64,000 nt of DNA, taken from Persicimonas caeni. Its GTDB lineage: Bacteria; Myxococcota_A; Bradymonadia; Bradymonadales; Bradymonadaceae. Of the stretch, positions 53,483-62,429 are shown piece by piece. Every line of letters starts with the position of its first letter. Within the stretch, counting starts at the first letter, position 1. The translations under genes were made by a program, and so were the position numbers. The DNA is taken from positions 1 to 64,000 of the forward strand of contig NZ_CP041186.1 in NCBI RefSeq assembly GCF_006517175.1. Reading direction: 5' to 3'. The notes beneath the pieces were generated by a model. It made no database searches. It had not been told where the DNA came from and saw only the letters and a program-made list of their open reading frames with translations.

Positions 53483-54196
53483 TCAAACTTCGACGCCCAG
53501 TCGCTCGGCGACTTCTTCGTACGCCTCGATGAGCTCGCCTTTGTCGTAGCGGAACACGTCCTTGTCGAGGCTGTCGCCCGACTCGATGTCCCACAGGCGG
53601 CTGGTGTCGGGGCTGATCTCGTCGCCGAGAATGATCGCGCCGGCGGAGTCGACGCCAAACTCGAGCTTGAAGTCGACCAGGCGGATGCCCGCCTTCTCGA
53701 AGATCGGCTGGAGCACGTCGTTGACCCGCAGCGCGGCCTGCTTGATCTGGTCGAGCTCTTCATCGTCGACGATGTCGAGCATCTTGATGTGCACGTCGGC
53801 CAAGATCGGGTCGCCCAGCTCGTCTTTTTTGTAGTAGGTCTCGACGATGGGCGGGTCGACCTTGCTGCCTTCTTTGAGGCCCGTGCGGCGTCCGAGGCTG
53901 CCGGCCACGTGATTTCGCACCACGACCTCCAGCGGCACGATCTCGAGCTTGCGGATGAGCATATCGGTCTCGGTGCGCCGCTCGATGTAATGCGTAAGGA
54001 CCCCTGCCTCTTCCAACTTCTCGAACAAAAACGACGAGATGGCGTTATTGAGGGCGCCTTTGCCCTCGAACTGAGCGAATTTCTCGCCGTTGAACGCCGT
54101 GGCGTCGTCCTTGAAGCGCTGGACGTAGTGGTCCCGGTCGTCTTCGAGCAGAATCAGCTGCTTGGCTTTGCCTTCGTATGCGACGTCAAAATCCAT
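53483..54196 (-). CDS. purC: Phosphoribosylaminoimidazole-succinocarboxamide synthase
   Basis: 237 residues. SAICAR synthetase motifs: DVAYEGKAKQLILLEDDRD (ATP-binding), LEIVPLEVVVRNHVAGSL, and LVDFKLEFGVDSAGAIILGDEISPDTSRLWD. It joins aspartate to CAIR. It is the second gene of the operon, 90 bases after purB. GAGGAGCCACC precedes ATG 54196. Confidence 0.98.
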   Translation of the reverse strand: MDFDVAYEGKAKQLILLEDDRDHYVQRFKDDATAFNGEKFAQFEGKGALNNAISSFLFEKLEEAGVLTHYIERRTETDMLIRKLEIVPLEVVVRNHVAGSLGRRTGLKEGSKVDPPIVETYYKKDELGDPILADVHIKMLDIVDDEELDQIKQAALRVNDVLQPIFEKAGIRLVDFKLEFGVDSAGAIILGDEISPDTSRLWDIESGDSLDKDVFRYDKGELIEAYEEVAERLGVEV

Positions 54197-54285
54197 GGTG
54201 GCTCCTCTTAGTTCCTCACCAGACTCTCAATTGTGGGCCGGTCGGTTGGCCAGACTCGCTCGCTCTCGTCGGACTCTCGGCAGAC

Positions 54286-55584
54286 TCACTGGCCGAAGAC
54301 ACGCGCGAAGATGTCGTCGACGTGTCGCAGCGAGTGCTCGAGGTCGAAACATTGGTCGAGCTCTTCATCGCTCAGGTGCTCGGTGATGTCGTCGTCGGCG
54401 CGCGCGAGCTTCTCGAAGTCCTTCTCCTGCTCCCAGGCGACCATCGCCACGCTTTGAACGCGCTTGTACGCCTCGTTGCGGGACAGGCCCTTGCGAATCA
54501 GCATCGACAGGACACGCTGGCTGAACGGCAGCCCGCGGGTGCGGTCGAGGTTGGCGCGCATGTTCTCGGGGTAGACCACGAGGTTGTCCAAGACCTTGGT
54601 CATGCGCACGAGCGCAAAATCGAGCACGCCGGTGGCGTCCGGACCGATCATGCGCTCGACCGACGAGTGGCTGATATCTCGTTCGTGCCACAGCGCGACA
54701 TTTTCGAGCGCGGGGGTAATATAACCCCGAACCGTGCGAGCCAAGCCGGTGACGTTTTCACTTAGCACCGGATTGCGCTTGTGAGGCATCGAGCTCGAGC
54801 CCTTCTGGCCCTTGCGAAACTTCTCTTCGGCCTCGCGAAGCTCGGTGCGCTGCATGTGGCGGATTTCGACGGCGAATTTTTCCAGGCTCGAGGCGATCAG
54901 CCCCAGGGCGCAGAAGAATTCGGCGTGGCGGTCGCGCTGGACGATCTGGCTCGACGCCGGCGCGGCGTTCAGCCCCAGCTTGTCGCACACGTAGGCTTCG
55001 ACCGACGGCGGCACGTTGGTGAAGGTGCCCACCGACCCGGAGATCTTGCCGTACGAGATGGTCTCGCGCGCGTTCTCCAGGCGCTTTCGGTTGCGGCGCA
55101 TCTCGTCGTACCAGATGGCCAGGGTGTGCCCGAAGGTGGTCGGCTCGGCGTGGATGCCGTGGCTTCGACCGATCTTGGGGGTGTGTTTGTGCTCCATGGC
55201 GCGCCGCTCGATGACCTCCATCATCTCGTCGATATCGGCGAGGAGGATGTCGGCGGCCTGGCGCAGTTGGATGGCGAAGGTGGTGTCGAGGATATCCGAG
55301 CTGGTCAGCCCGAAGTGAATCCAGCGCCCGTACTCCTCGCCGACCTGCTCTTCGAGGCTCTGCACGAAGGCGGCGATGTCGTGTCGGGTGATCTTCTCGA
55401 TCTCTTTGGCCCGGTCGACGTCGACGACCGCGTTGTCGCGGATCTCGGCGGCGGCCTCTTCTGGCACAACGCCTTCTTCGGCCCACGCCTCGACGGCGGC
55501 CAATTCGACATCAAACCAGATATTGTACTTGTTGGTTTCGGACCAGAGTTCGGCGAGTTCGGGGCGGGTATAGCGGGGGATCAT
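54286..55584 (-). CDS. purB: Adenylosuccinate lyase
   Basis: 432 residues. The fumarase/ASL signature is QKGSSSMPHKRNPVLSENVTG; other marks are IHFGLTSSDILDTTFA, RSHGIHAEPTTFGHTLAIW and TNVPPSVEAYVCDKLGL. It releases fumarate from SAICAR and adenylosuccinate. It is the first visible gene of the operon; the promoter should lie in the 132 bases before it (55585-55716), where I see no obvious hairpin. Confidence 0.98.
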   Translation of the reverse strand: MIPRYTRPELAELWSETNKYNIWFDVELAAVEAWAEEGVVPEEAAAEIRDNAVVDVDRAKEIEKITRHDIAAFVQSLEEQVGEEYGRWIHFGLTSSDILDTTFAIQLRQAADILLADIDEMMEVIERRAMEHKHTPKIGRSHGIHAEPTTFGHTLAIWYDEMRRNRKRLENARETISYGKISGSVGTFTNVPPSVEAYVCDKLGLNAAPASSQIVQRDRHAEFFCALGLIASSLEKFAVEIRHMQRTELREAEEKFRKGQKGSSSMPHKRNPVLSENVTGLARTVRGYITPALENVALWHERDISHSSVERMIGPDATGVLDFALVRMTKVLDNLVVYPENMRANLDRTRGLPFSQRVLSMLIRKGLSRNEAYKRVQSVAMVAWEQEKDFEKLARADDDITEHLSDEELDQCFDLEHSLRHVDDIFARVFGQ

Positions 55585-55716
55585 CTCAGACTCCCTGCAA
55601 AGGCAGACTCGTCAATGGGAGGCGGCGGCCCTCGAGCCGCCAGCCGGCGGTCGCCCCCTACCTAGCGCAAGCTCCCCGAATTCACAAGCAGTCTGAGTCA
55701 GAAAAATTTCGCCGAC

Positions 55717-57996
55717 TTACTCGGGATTGGCGCAGCAGCGGAACCCGATATTCGACGAGCCCGACCCCGGCGCCTTGGGCGACGAGTAGCGGCACGAGGC
55801 GACCTCGGGGCCGCTGTCGAAGCCACCGCCGGCGATGCGCTGCTCGGCGACCCACTCGTGGGCGTTGCCGGTCATGTCGCGCGCGCCGGTCCAGCTACGG
55901 CAACTGCTGAAACTGCCGGCGGCCGCCAAGCTACGCTCGAATTCGTCTTCGTCGACGGTGTTGCACTTGTTCGGGTCCCACTTTCGACCGTAGGGGTATT
56001 TGCTGCCGCAGGCGCGGCGCCACTCGCTCAGCTCGCACAGGCGCTTGCCCTTGGCGTTGCACAACTGCTTGGCCTTGAACCAGCTGACGTTGGTCTTCGG
56101 CTTCACACCGCGCGCAGGATATTCGTAGGCGTCGATGCAGTAGTTGCCCTTCTTCGACTTGACCAGCAGCATGCCCGGCTTGCACTTGGTGCCGGAGGCC
56201 ACGGCCTTCTTCTCTTCCTTCTTGTCGTTCTTTTTGGCCGCGCCGCCAGACGCCTTTTTGGCAGCGCCCTGCCCTTTGTCGCCCGTCGACGTCTTGCTCT
56301 CGCTGCTCGTCGAGGCGCGCGCGCCGTCGTCAGCCTTCTCGTCTTTGAGCATGGCGGCGGCTTCGGCCATGTCTTTGAGGCCTTCAGCGTCGTCCTTGGC
56401 CGACGTCTCCTCGGCCTTCTTGGCGGCGACGACAGCCTTGCCACGCGCGGCGAGCATGGTCTTGCCGGCCTTTTCGGCCGCGGCGGCGACCTCTTTGCCG
56501 GAGGCTTCCGTTGCCGAGTCGCCCTTGTCAGCCGTCTCGGTCTCGTCGCCATTCTCCTCACCTTCGGGCGTCTCGGACGCCTCGACGCTCGCCTCGTCAC
56601 CGTCGCCGATCTCGACGTGCTGACCCTCCTCCTTGCCGCTGCTCATCCACATGATGGCGCCGATGAGGCCGACGAGCGCGATCAGACCGGCAAAGATAAG
56701 CGCCGGAGACGTATCGGAGTCGTCCTCGGCCTTTTTGGCCCCCGGCGGAGGCTTGATGGCTGTCTTGGTCTCTTCCTTGGGCTCGAGCTTGGCTGCGGCG
56801 CCTTTGGGGGGCGGCGGCAGCTCCTCGCGGCGAACCTCGTTAGTCTCGAGCAGGTCGCCCAACTCGGGGTCCTCGGGCTCGTCGCGGTCGTATTCGCGCG
56901 TGGCGATATCGTCTTCAATGGGCTCGGCGATATCCGACGGCGTCTCTTCGAGCAGCAGCTCGTCGGCGGGCGCCGACTGCGGCGGAGGCGGCGGCGTGCT
57001 GACCTCCGCAAGGCCCGCGGGTTCGGGAACCGAGATCTCGTCGCCCGAGCTGTGCAGCAGGCTTCCGGTGTCGACGAGCGTGACGAAGTCTTCGCTCAAG
57101 GCCTCCACGCTCGGATAGCGCTCAGATGGGTCGAAGGCGGTCGCGCGTCGAACGAGCGCGTCGACGCCGGCGACCTCGGGACGATCGGAGGGCGGCGAAC
57201 CCGGGGTATAATCGGGCCCGAAGAGCATCTCGCCGATGAGCATGCCTAGGCTGTAGACGTCGCAGCGCGGGTCGGCCTCTTCGGACGGCGTGTGTAGCTC
57301 GGGAGCCACATACGGGCTATCGGACGCGCGATCGGCGAACATCTCGTGGTCGATCGCCGCGTACAGATAGTGGTCGGTGAGCTTGATGAGCTCGGGCAGG
57401 AAGATGATGTTCTCGGGCTTGAGGTTTCCGTGGGGAAACTCCCGATTGATATGCTGCACCGCCAGGGTGATCTGGCTGACGATGGGCTCGAGCTCCTCGA
57501 GGGTGAACTTCTCGCCTTTGTTGCGCCGCATCTTGAGCACTTTGCGCAGGCTCAAGCCTTCGAGCGCCTGCATCGACACCCAGGCGTGGTCTTTGTGCAC
57601 GCCGCTGCCGTGAACCCGAACCACGTTGGTCTGGGTCATCGTGCGCGCCGTGCGCGCGGTGCGCAGGAACTGCTCTTGGTGGACGGGGTTTTCGATCAGC
57701 TTCGGATCGAAGATTTTGACGGCCACTTCGGCGTCGATCAGCGTGTCTTCGGCCCGGTAGACCTCACCGAAGGGCCCCTTGCCGATCAACTCGCCGAGTT
57801 TGAACCGCTCGGAGATGACCTCGTTCGGCGGAAAATAACGCCCGTCGGCCTTGATGGCGCGCATCTGTTGGGTCATGCGACGCAGACCGTCGGAGCGCAG
57901 CTCCATGCGTCGAGATTTGCGCTTCAGATCCGCCCCGCAGTTCTGGCAGGACGAATCTTCGGGCGATACCGGGCTTCCACACTGATGACAAAGCAC
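55717..57996 (-). CDS. Transmembrane pseudokinase fused to a SUMF1-like domain
   Basis: 759 residues. Zinc ribbon CHQCGSPVSPEDSSCQNCG at the start, then a protein-kinase fold (about 64-310) with IGKGPFGEVY and VAVK94, but the catalytic loop reads H189-G-N191-LKPEN instead of HRDLKPEN and the DFG motif reads D208-H-Y. Loss of the catalytic Asp makes phosphotransfer unlikely. A Pro/Glu-rich linker, one membrane helix (ALIFAGLIALVGLIGAIMW, about 435) and an acidic/Lys/Ala-rich external region follow. A SUMF1/FGE-type domain fills about 610-759 (CIDAYEYPARG, VSWFKAKQLCNAKGKRLCE, DMTGNAHEWVA, IGFRCC). Role unknown. Confidence 0.87.
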   Translation of the reverse strand: MLCHQCGSPVSPEDSSCQNCGADLKRKSRRMELRSDGLRRMTQQMRAIKADGRYFPPNEVISERFKLGELIGKGPFGEVYRAEDTLIDAEVAVKIFDPKLIENPVHQEQFLRTARTARTMTQTNVVRVHGSGVHKDHAWVSMQALEGLSLRKVLKMRRNKGEKFTLEELEPIVSQITLAVQHINREFPHGNLKPENIIFLPELIKLTDHYLYAAIDHEMFADRASDSPYVAPELHTPSEEADPRCDVYSLGMLIGEMLFGPDYTPGSPPSDRPEVAGVDALVRRATAFDPSERYPSVEALSEDFVTLVDTGSLLHSSGDEISVPEPAGLAEVSTPPPPPQSAPADELLLEETPSDIAEPIEDDIATREYDRDEPEDPELGDLLETNEVRREELPPPPKGAAAKLEPKEETKTAIKPPPGAKKAEDDSDTSPALIFAGLIALVGLIGAIMWMSSGKEEGQHVEIGDGDEASVEASETPEGEENGDETETADKGDSATEASGKEVAAAAEKAGKTMLAARGKAVVAAKKAEETSAKDDAEGLKDMAEAAAMLKDEKADDGARASTSSESKTSTGDKGQGAAKKASGGAAKKNDKKEEKKAVASGTKCKPGMLLVKSKKGNYCIDAYEYPARGVKPKTNVSWFKAKQLCNAKGKRLCELSEWRRACGSKYPYGRKWDPNKCNTVDEDEFERSLAAAGSFSSCRSWTGARDMTGNAHEWVAEQRIAGGGFDSGPEVASCRYSSPKAPGSGSSNIGFRCCANPE

Positions 57997-58271
57997 GCGT
58001 CTCTCCTAATCTGATAGAGCAATAGGTGCGTGGCGGTCTATCCAACGACGCGGCGAGTCTTCAGCCGACGTGATCGCGGCTGGTTTACTCCCAAGGCGTT
58101 ATGAATAATCGGATGATCAACTATCAAATCGCCCCTTCGGGCGCAACATGCGGGTGTGCTCGGCACCTACAGTCACGGTCGTAGTGCACCACAGCTGCGG
58201 TTGTCATGAAAAGGGGCAGCGACTACAATCGTAAGCCAACCGCACTCTACACACAAAATTTTGGAGGCCCC
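57997..58271. other. Divergent spacer between pseudokinase and small exported protein
   Basis: 275 bases without an evident gene, repeat or terminator. It must contain both promoters. The GGAGG before 58272 is the only strong signal. Confidence 0.5.
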
Positions 58272-58943
58272 GTGCTCATCAGCCTCGTTGCGTTGGAAAA
58301 GCGCCCCGCCGTTGTCCTGACTGCTTTGTTGGTCCTGGCGGCGTTCACCCTCGCCGGATTCGGAACCGCGCTGGCCATCAAGCCCGAGAAGAAGTTCAAG
58401 GGCCAGATCGTCATCAGCAAGAAGCGCTTTCCCAGCCGCTTCAAGAGCGACCGCCAGTTCATCCGGCACATGAAGAAGGTCAACACCCACAAGTTGACCG
58501 CCGAAGGCGACGAGGACTGGAAATTCGAGTATATGGCCTTTCTTCCCGAGCGTATCGCCACGCTCAAGGCCGCGGTGACCTACTACGACATCACCAACCC
58601 GGGCCAGAAAAAGTACATCAACAACTTCGCGTTCTATCCGAGCGACCGAAAGGACAAGATCGTCGCCGGACACGCCGAGCTGTCCAACGACAAGTTCGAA
58701 GCCAACCGCAAGTACCTGATGGTCTTCAGTCGCGGCTACGGCCAGACGCCGCTCGCCAAGACGAAGTTCGTCCTGAAGCGCAAGGGCGGGAAAAAGAAGG
58801 AGAGCGGCGTGGTCGACTTCACCGCTGACGGGAAAGAGAAAAAGAAAGCGAAAGAGAGAAAAGAAGCGAAAGAGAGAAAAGAAGCGAAAGAGAGAAAAGA
58901 AGCGAAAGAGAGAAAAGAAGCGAAAGAGAAAGCGAAAGAGTAA
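58272..58943 (+). CDS. Hypothetical exported protein with a charged repeat tail
   Basis: GTG 58272 is preceded by TTGGAGGCCCC, so I prefer it to the ATG at 58206. 223 residues: a hydrophobic N-terminal segment (AVVLTALLVLAAFTLAGFGTALA) that is a signal or anchor, a body of about 140 residues (FKGQIVISKKRFPSRFKSD, ITNPGQKKYINNFAFYPSD, YLMVFSRGYGQTPLAKTKFVL) with regular strands, and a tail of four KERKEA units. The family is not known to me. The repeat DNA in the tail is a purine minisatellite that continues past the stop. Confidence 0.8.
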   Translation: MLISLVALEKRPAVVLTALLVLAAFTLAGFGTALAIKPEKKFKGQIVISKKRFPSRFKSDRQFIRHMKKVNTHKLTAEGDEDWKFEYMAFLPERIATLKAAVTYYDITNPGQKKYINNFAFYPSDRKDKIVAGHAELSNDKFEANRKYLMVFSRGYGQTPLAKTKFVLKRKGGKKKESGVVDFTADGKEKKKAKERKEAKERKEAKERKEAKERKEAKEKAKE

Positions 58944-58975
58944 AAGGAAGCGAAAGAGTAAAAAAGTGAAAGAGC
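58845..58975. repeat. Purine-rich GCGAAAGAGAGAAAAGAA minisatellite
   Basis: An 18-bp unit (GCGAAAGAGAGAAAAGAA) repeats about four times in frame within the 3' end of the exported-protein gene, then decays into AAAGCGAAAGAGT-like units. Length multiple of three keeps the frame open. It also lies just beyond the kinase stop at 58992. Confidence 0.92.
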
Positions 58976-58991
58976 TAAGGGAGTGACGGGG

Positions 58992-61040
58992 TCAGTCGAG
59001 GCGCTTGGGCGGCAAGGCGAAGCCGTCGGTGTCCTCGGCCGGATCTTTCTCTTTGGACTCTTCAGCCGAACCGTCCGTTGATTTGGGCGGCTCGGTTTCA
59101 GCCGGCGGCTCCTCCTGAGCCGTCGGCTTTTTCGCTGCAGGCTTCTCGACGGGCTTTTCGGCCGGCTTCGGCTTCTCGACAGGCTGCGGCTTCGGCTTTT
59201 CGGCCGGCTTCGGCTTCTCGACAGGTTGCGGCTTCGGCTTGTTGACCGGCTTCGGCTTGTTGGCCTGCTCGGGCTTCTCTTTGTTGTTCTTTTGCTCACG
59301 CGCAATGCGCGCGGCCAACTCCCGGCGCCTTTTGCGCGCCGCTTTGGGGAGTTCGTCGTCACCCATCCACATATACGTCGCGTCGAGGGCGCGTTTGGCA
59401 GCGCCGACATCGCCGTGGCGCAGGTTGTCCTCGGCCGCAGAGAGCGAGCCGATGACCTGACCGGTGACGAGCACGCGGTTGATGTCCACCTGCGGGGCGG
59501 CAGGCCCCTGGGCGGGCGGGTTTTCGATCTGAGCGCCTGCAGCACCTTCGTTGCCGCCGTCGACCGCGGGGCCATCGGAGCCAAGCGCCCAGACGAGCAC
59601 GCCGGCGACCATCACGGCCACCAGGGCGCCGGCGACGATGCGCCAGCTGCGGTTCTCTTCAAACGTGACTTCTTCGCGCTCGGCCCACTCGCGCGCCAGG
59701 TCGACCTCTTCGAGCGCGCCGACGGCCTCGTCCGAGTCGTCGATCTCGCCCAGCTCGACGTCGGCGGCGCGTTCCGGGTCGGTGTTCAGCGGCGAGTCGA
59801 GGTTGCCATAGGCGACCGTCTCGCTGTCGTGGATGCCGGGCGCGTCGGTTTGATGGGGCGGTGACGGGGTGTCAGCGGCCGTGTCGGCGACCTCCGAGGA
59901 GACCGCGCCGAGCCTGGCGGTACCACCGGCCGCCGTGTTCATCGGCCCACTGGCGCTCTTGGCCTCTTCGAGTGCTTCGAGCAGGTCGTCGGCCGACTGG
60001 TAGCGCTCCTCGGGCTCCTTGTTGAGGCATTTGAGGATGACCGCCTCCAGACGAAGGGGCACCTCGATATCCTCGCGGGCTTCCGAGGGGCGCGGTGGGC
60101 GCTCGTTGAGCTGCTTGTTGAGCACGATCAGCTTGTTCTTGCCTTTGAACGGCAATTTGCCGGTGGCGATGTAGAACAAGATAACGCCCATGGCGTACAA
60201 GTCCGAGCGCGGGTCGGCGGTGTCGCCGCGCGCCTGCTCGGGCGACATGAACTCGGGGGTGCCGAACACCGAGCCGGTTTCGGTCATCGGCCCGTGCTCG
60301 TGGTCGTCGTCGACGATCTTGGCGATGCCGAAGTCGAGCACTTTGACGGCGTATCGCCCACGACTCGTGGGCATCAGCATGATGTTGTCGGGCTTCAAAT
60401 CGCGGTGGATCACGCCTTGGCTATGCGCCGCCGACAGGACCTCGCACACCTGAGCCGCCACCGAGATGACCCGCTCCAGGTCGAACGGCCCGATCTCTTT
60501 GAGGGTTTCGGTGAGGCTCTTGCCTTCGATGAACTCGGTGATGAGATACAGCGCGCCGTCGTCGTGCTGCCCGTACTCGAGCAACGTGACGGCGTTGGGG
60601 TGGTTGACCTTGCAGTAGGAGCGCGCCTCGTTCAGAAAGCGCATGATGATGCCTTCGTCGGCGGTGAATTTCTTGCTCAGAAATTTCACCGCCACCCGCT
60701 GGCCCAGCGGCTCGTTGATGCCGAGGTAGACCTCGCCCATGCCGCCGGCGCCGAGACGATCGACGATCTTGTACTTGCCGCCGACGGTCTCGCCGACATA
60801 GCTCTCGCGCACCGCGCGGATGGGCACCAACGGGCTGCCGCAGTTGACGCAGAACTCCCCGCCGTCACTCTGCGAGACCATGCACTGCTTGCAGATCTTG
60901 ACGATCTTGGCCTTGGCCTCGCCCTGCTCGGCCGGCACCTCGGACTGCGCGCTCGTCTCCTCCAGCGCCGGGTCGCCCTCGTCACGCCCGAAGGCCGGTG
61001 CCGTGTCGCTGCCCACTTTTTGTTCGACGTCGTCGCCCAA
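58992..61040 (-). CDS. Membrane Ser/Thr protein kinase
   Basis: 682 residues, possible TTG start at 61040 with GAGAG upstream. Residues about 50-68 hold a zinc ribbon (CKQCMVSQSDGGEFCVNC). The kinase domain (about 90-355) is canonical: LGAGGMGEVYLG, VAVKFL, VIHRDLKPDNIML, VLDFGIAKI, GTPEFMSPEQARG and DLYAMGVILF, so it should be active. A membrane helix (IVAGALVAVMVAGVLVWAL) at about 475 leads to an external region and a KPKPxxKPKPxEKP low-complexity tail. It is the closest functional kinase to the pseudokinase and FHA gene, but a link is inference. Confidence 0.93.
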   Translation of the reverse strand: MGDDVEQKVGSDTAPAFGRDEGDPALEETSAQSEVPAEQGEAKAKIVKICKQCMVSQSDGGEFCVNCGSPLVPIRAVRESYVGETVGGKYKIVDRLGAGGMGEVYLGINEPLGQRVAVKFLSKKFTADEGIIMRFLNEARSYCKVNHPNAVTLLEYGQHDDGALYLITEFIEGKSLTETLKEIGPFDLERVISVAAQVCEVLSAAHSQGVIHRDLKPDNIMLMPTSRGRYAVKVLDFGIAKIVDDDHEHGPMTETGSVFGTPEFMSPEQARGDTADPRSDLYAMGVILFYIATGKLPFKGKNKLIVLNKQLNERPPRPSEAREDIEVPLRLEAVILKCLNKEPEERYQSADDLLEALEEAKSASGPMNTAAGGTARLGAVSSEVADTAADTPSPPHQTDAPGIHDSETVAYGNLDSPLNTDPERAADVELGEIDDSDEAVGALEEVDLAREWAEREEVTFEENRSWRIVAGALVAVMVAGVLVWALGSDGPAVDGGNEGAAGAQIENPPAQGPAAPQVDINRVLVTGQVIGSLSAAEDNLRHGDVGAAKRALDATYMWMGDDELPKAARKRRRELAARIAREQKNNKEKPEQANKPKPVNKPKPQPVEKPKPAEKPKPQPVEKPKPAEKPVEKPAAKKPTAQEEPPAETEPPKSTDGSAEESKEKDPAEDTDGFALPPKRLD

Positions 61041-61267
61041 CTGTCTCTCACTTCATTGCAGTATGCGCTGGCCATTCTGCCATGCTCAGGCTGCTTTTCA
61101 AATTACAACCCGATTTTGGGTCGAATCCCTTCCGGGAGTATCGCTCGAGAGGACCAAATTCTTCTCTGAACCTCGTCCATTTTGAATACTCCTCAGTGAT
61201 TCATCGTCTCTCCCGTGTAAGATAAGATGCCCAATTGCTGTTGCGACTCACTCAAAGACGTCAAACC

Positions 61268-62347
61268 ATGTCCGCACCTACCAAACGAACCGAAAAGTCC
61301 CCAAACTGGCACATCTTCTGGCCCGTCTATGCCGGGGCGATCATTTTGATGAGCCTCGGCTGCGTCGCCGGAGACCAGAACGCCCACGTCGGTGAAATCG
61401 GCGTGTGCGGCACGAGCACCGAGCAGTGGACTGAGGGGCGCGGCCAAGCGGGCTTTCTGGGCTTCTATCACGCGGTCAACGCCTACGATCTGACGACGGA
61501 CTCGGCCTACTATGAGTTCGACCCGTTCATCATGGAGGGGAGCTTCGGCGCCTACTACGTGTCACACTGGGACAACGGCGCGCCGGCGCGCATCGTCGAG
61601 GTGAGCACCAGTGATCCGGACGTCATCGCCATCGACGCGGTCTACGAGTCGTCGTTCGACGTCGAGGCGATCGGGCCGGGTGCGGCCGAGATTCGCGTCG
61701 AGACCGACGCGGGCGTGGCCGACCGCATCGAGCTGATCGTGACCGACGTGGCCAGCGTCGAGTTCGACCATTGCTGCTCGAGCTCTTCGCGGGCCTACTA
61801 CCTGACGAATAGCGAGATCGAGATCCCGGTCACCTACGTAGACAGCTACGGCGAAACGCCCATCGGCTTTGGGCGCTTCCCCTTCCGCATCAGCGACGAG
61901 AGCAACCTGACCTGGCTCGACAACGTCGCCGATCCCACCGACATCCACCTTCAATCGGGCCCGCGCGCGACCGACGTGACACTTACGCCGACCGTGGCGG
62001 GCAACTCGTTGACCCTCGAGCTCATCGCCCCGAGCGACGTCGACGGTATCAGCACGCACTGGGAACCCGATCCGTACGCCTCCGGCCTCTGGTTCGTCGG
62101 CGGCGTGCTGCACCGAGACGGAGAGCCCGTGTGTGCAGGCAAGTACCCGATGCGCGTCGAGACGCTCACCCCGAGCGTCTGCTCGCTCGTCTCCCCGTCG
62201 AACGCCCTTCGCGACCGAATGCGCATCGCGGCCGACGAGACAGTGCTCGTCGAAGAGCGTGCGCTGGGCACCTGCGAATTGCTCGTCCAACTGCTCGACG
62301 ACAACGGCCGCGTGGTCCTCGAACGGGAGACCGAAAAGAGATTCTAG
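61268..62347 (+). CDS. Hypothetical lipoprotein with Ig-like (BIG2-type) domain
   Basis: ATG 61268 gives 359 residues with a hydrophobic N-terminus and lipobox LMSLGCVAG. The middle (about 115-170) has SDPDVIAIDAVYESSFDVEAIGPGAAEIRVETDAGVADR-like sequence in short blocks, the pattern of a bacterial Ig-like group 2 domain (value, comparison, 'dpdv...v.a.g.G.a.i'). The rest is beta-rich (CTYVDSYGE-type strands). It probably sits on the outer surface. It is divergent from the kinase gene over about 230 bases. Confidence 0.78.
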   Translation: MSAPTKRTEKSPNWHIFWPVYAGAIILMSLGCVAGDQNAHVGEIGVCGTSTEQWTEGRGQAGFLGFYHAVNAYDLTTDSAYYEFDPFIMEGSFGAYYVSHWDNGAPARIVEVSTSDPDVIAIDAVYESSFDVEAIGPGAAEIRVETDAGVADRIELIVTDVASVEFDHCCSSSSRAYYLTNSEIEIPVTYVDSYGETPIGFGRFPFRISDESNLTWLDNVADPTDIHLQSGPRATDVTLTPTVAGNSLTLELIAPSDVDGISTHWEPDPYASGLWFVGGVLHRDGEPVCAGKYPMRVETLTPSVCSLVSPSNALRDRMRIAADETVLVEERALGTCELLVQLLDDNGRVVLERETEKRF

Positions 62348-62429
62348 AAGAGAAATTCTAGTGCTCACCCCGAGCCGTGTGCTAAAAGGTCAAAAAACGC
62401 CTTAATGCGCTGAAGATTTGCTCGGGTAA

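Noticed and set aside
55717-57996. Formylglycine-generating enzyme (active sulfatase maturase)
   Set aside because: The domain is SUMF1-like in fold, but I see no sulfatase nearby and cannot place the enzyme's reactive Cys pair with certainty, so I call it only SUMF1-like.
61105-61140. tRNA T-arm-like GGGTCGAATCCC
   Set aside because: The loop has the wrong size and no acceptor, D or anticodon stem can be built around it.
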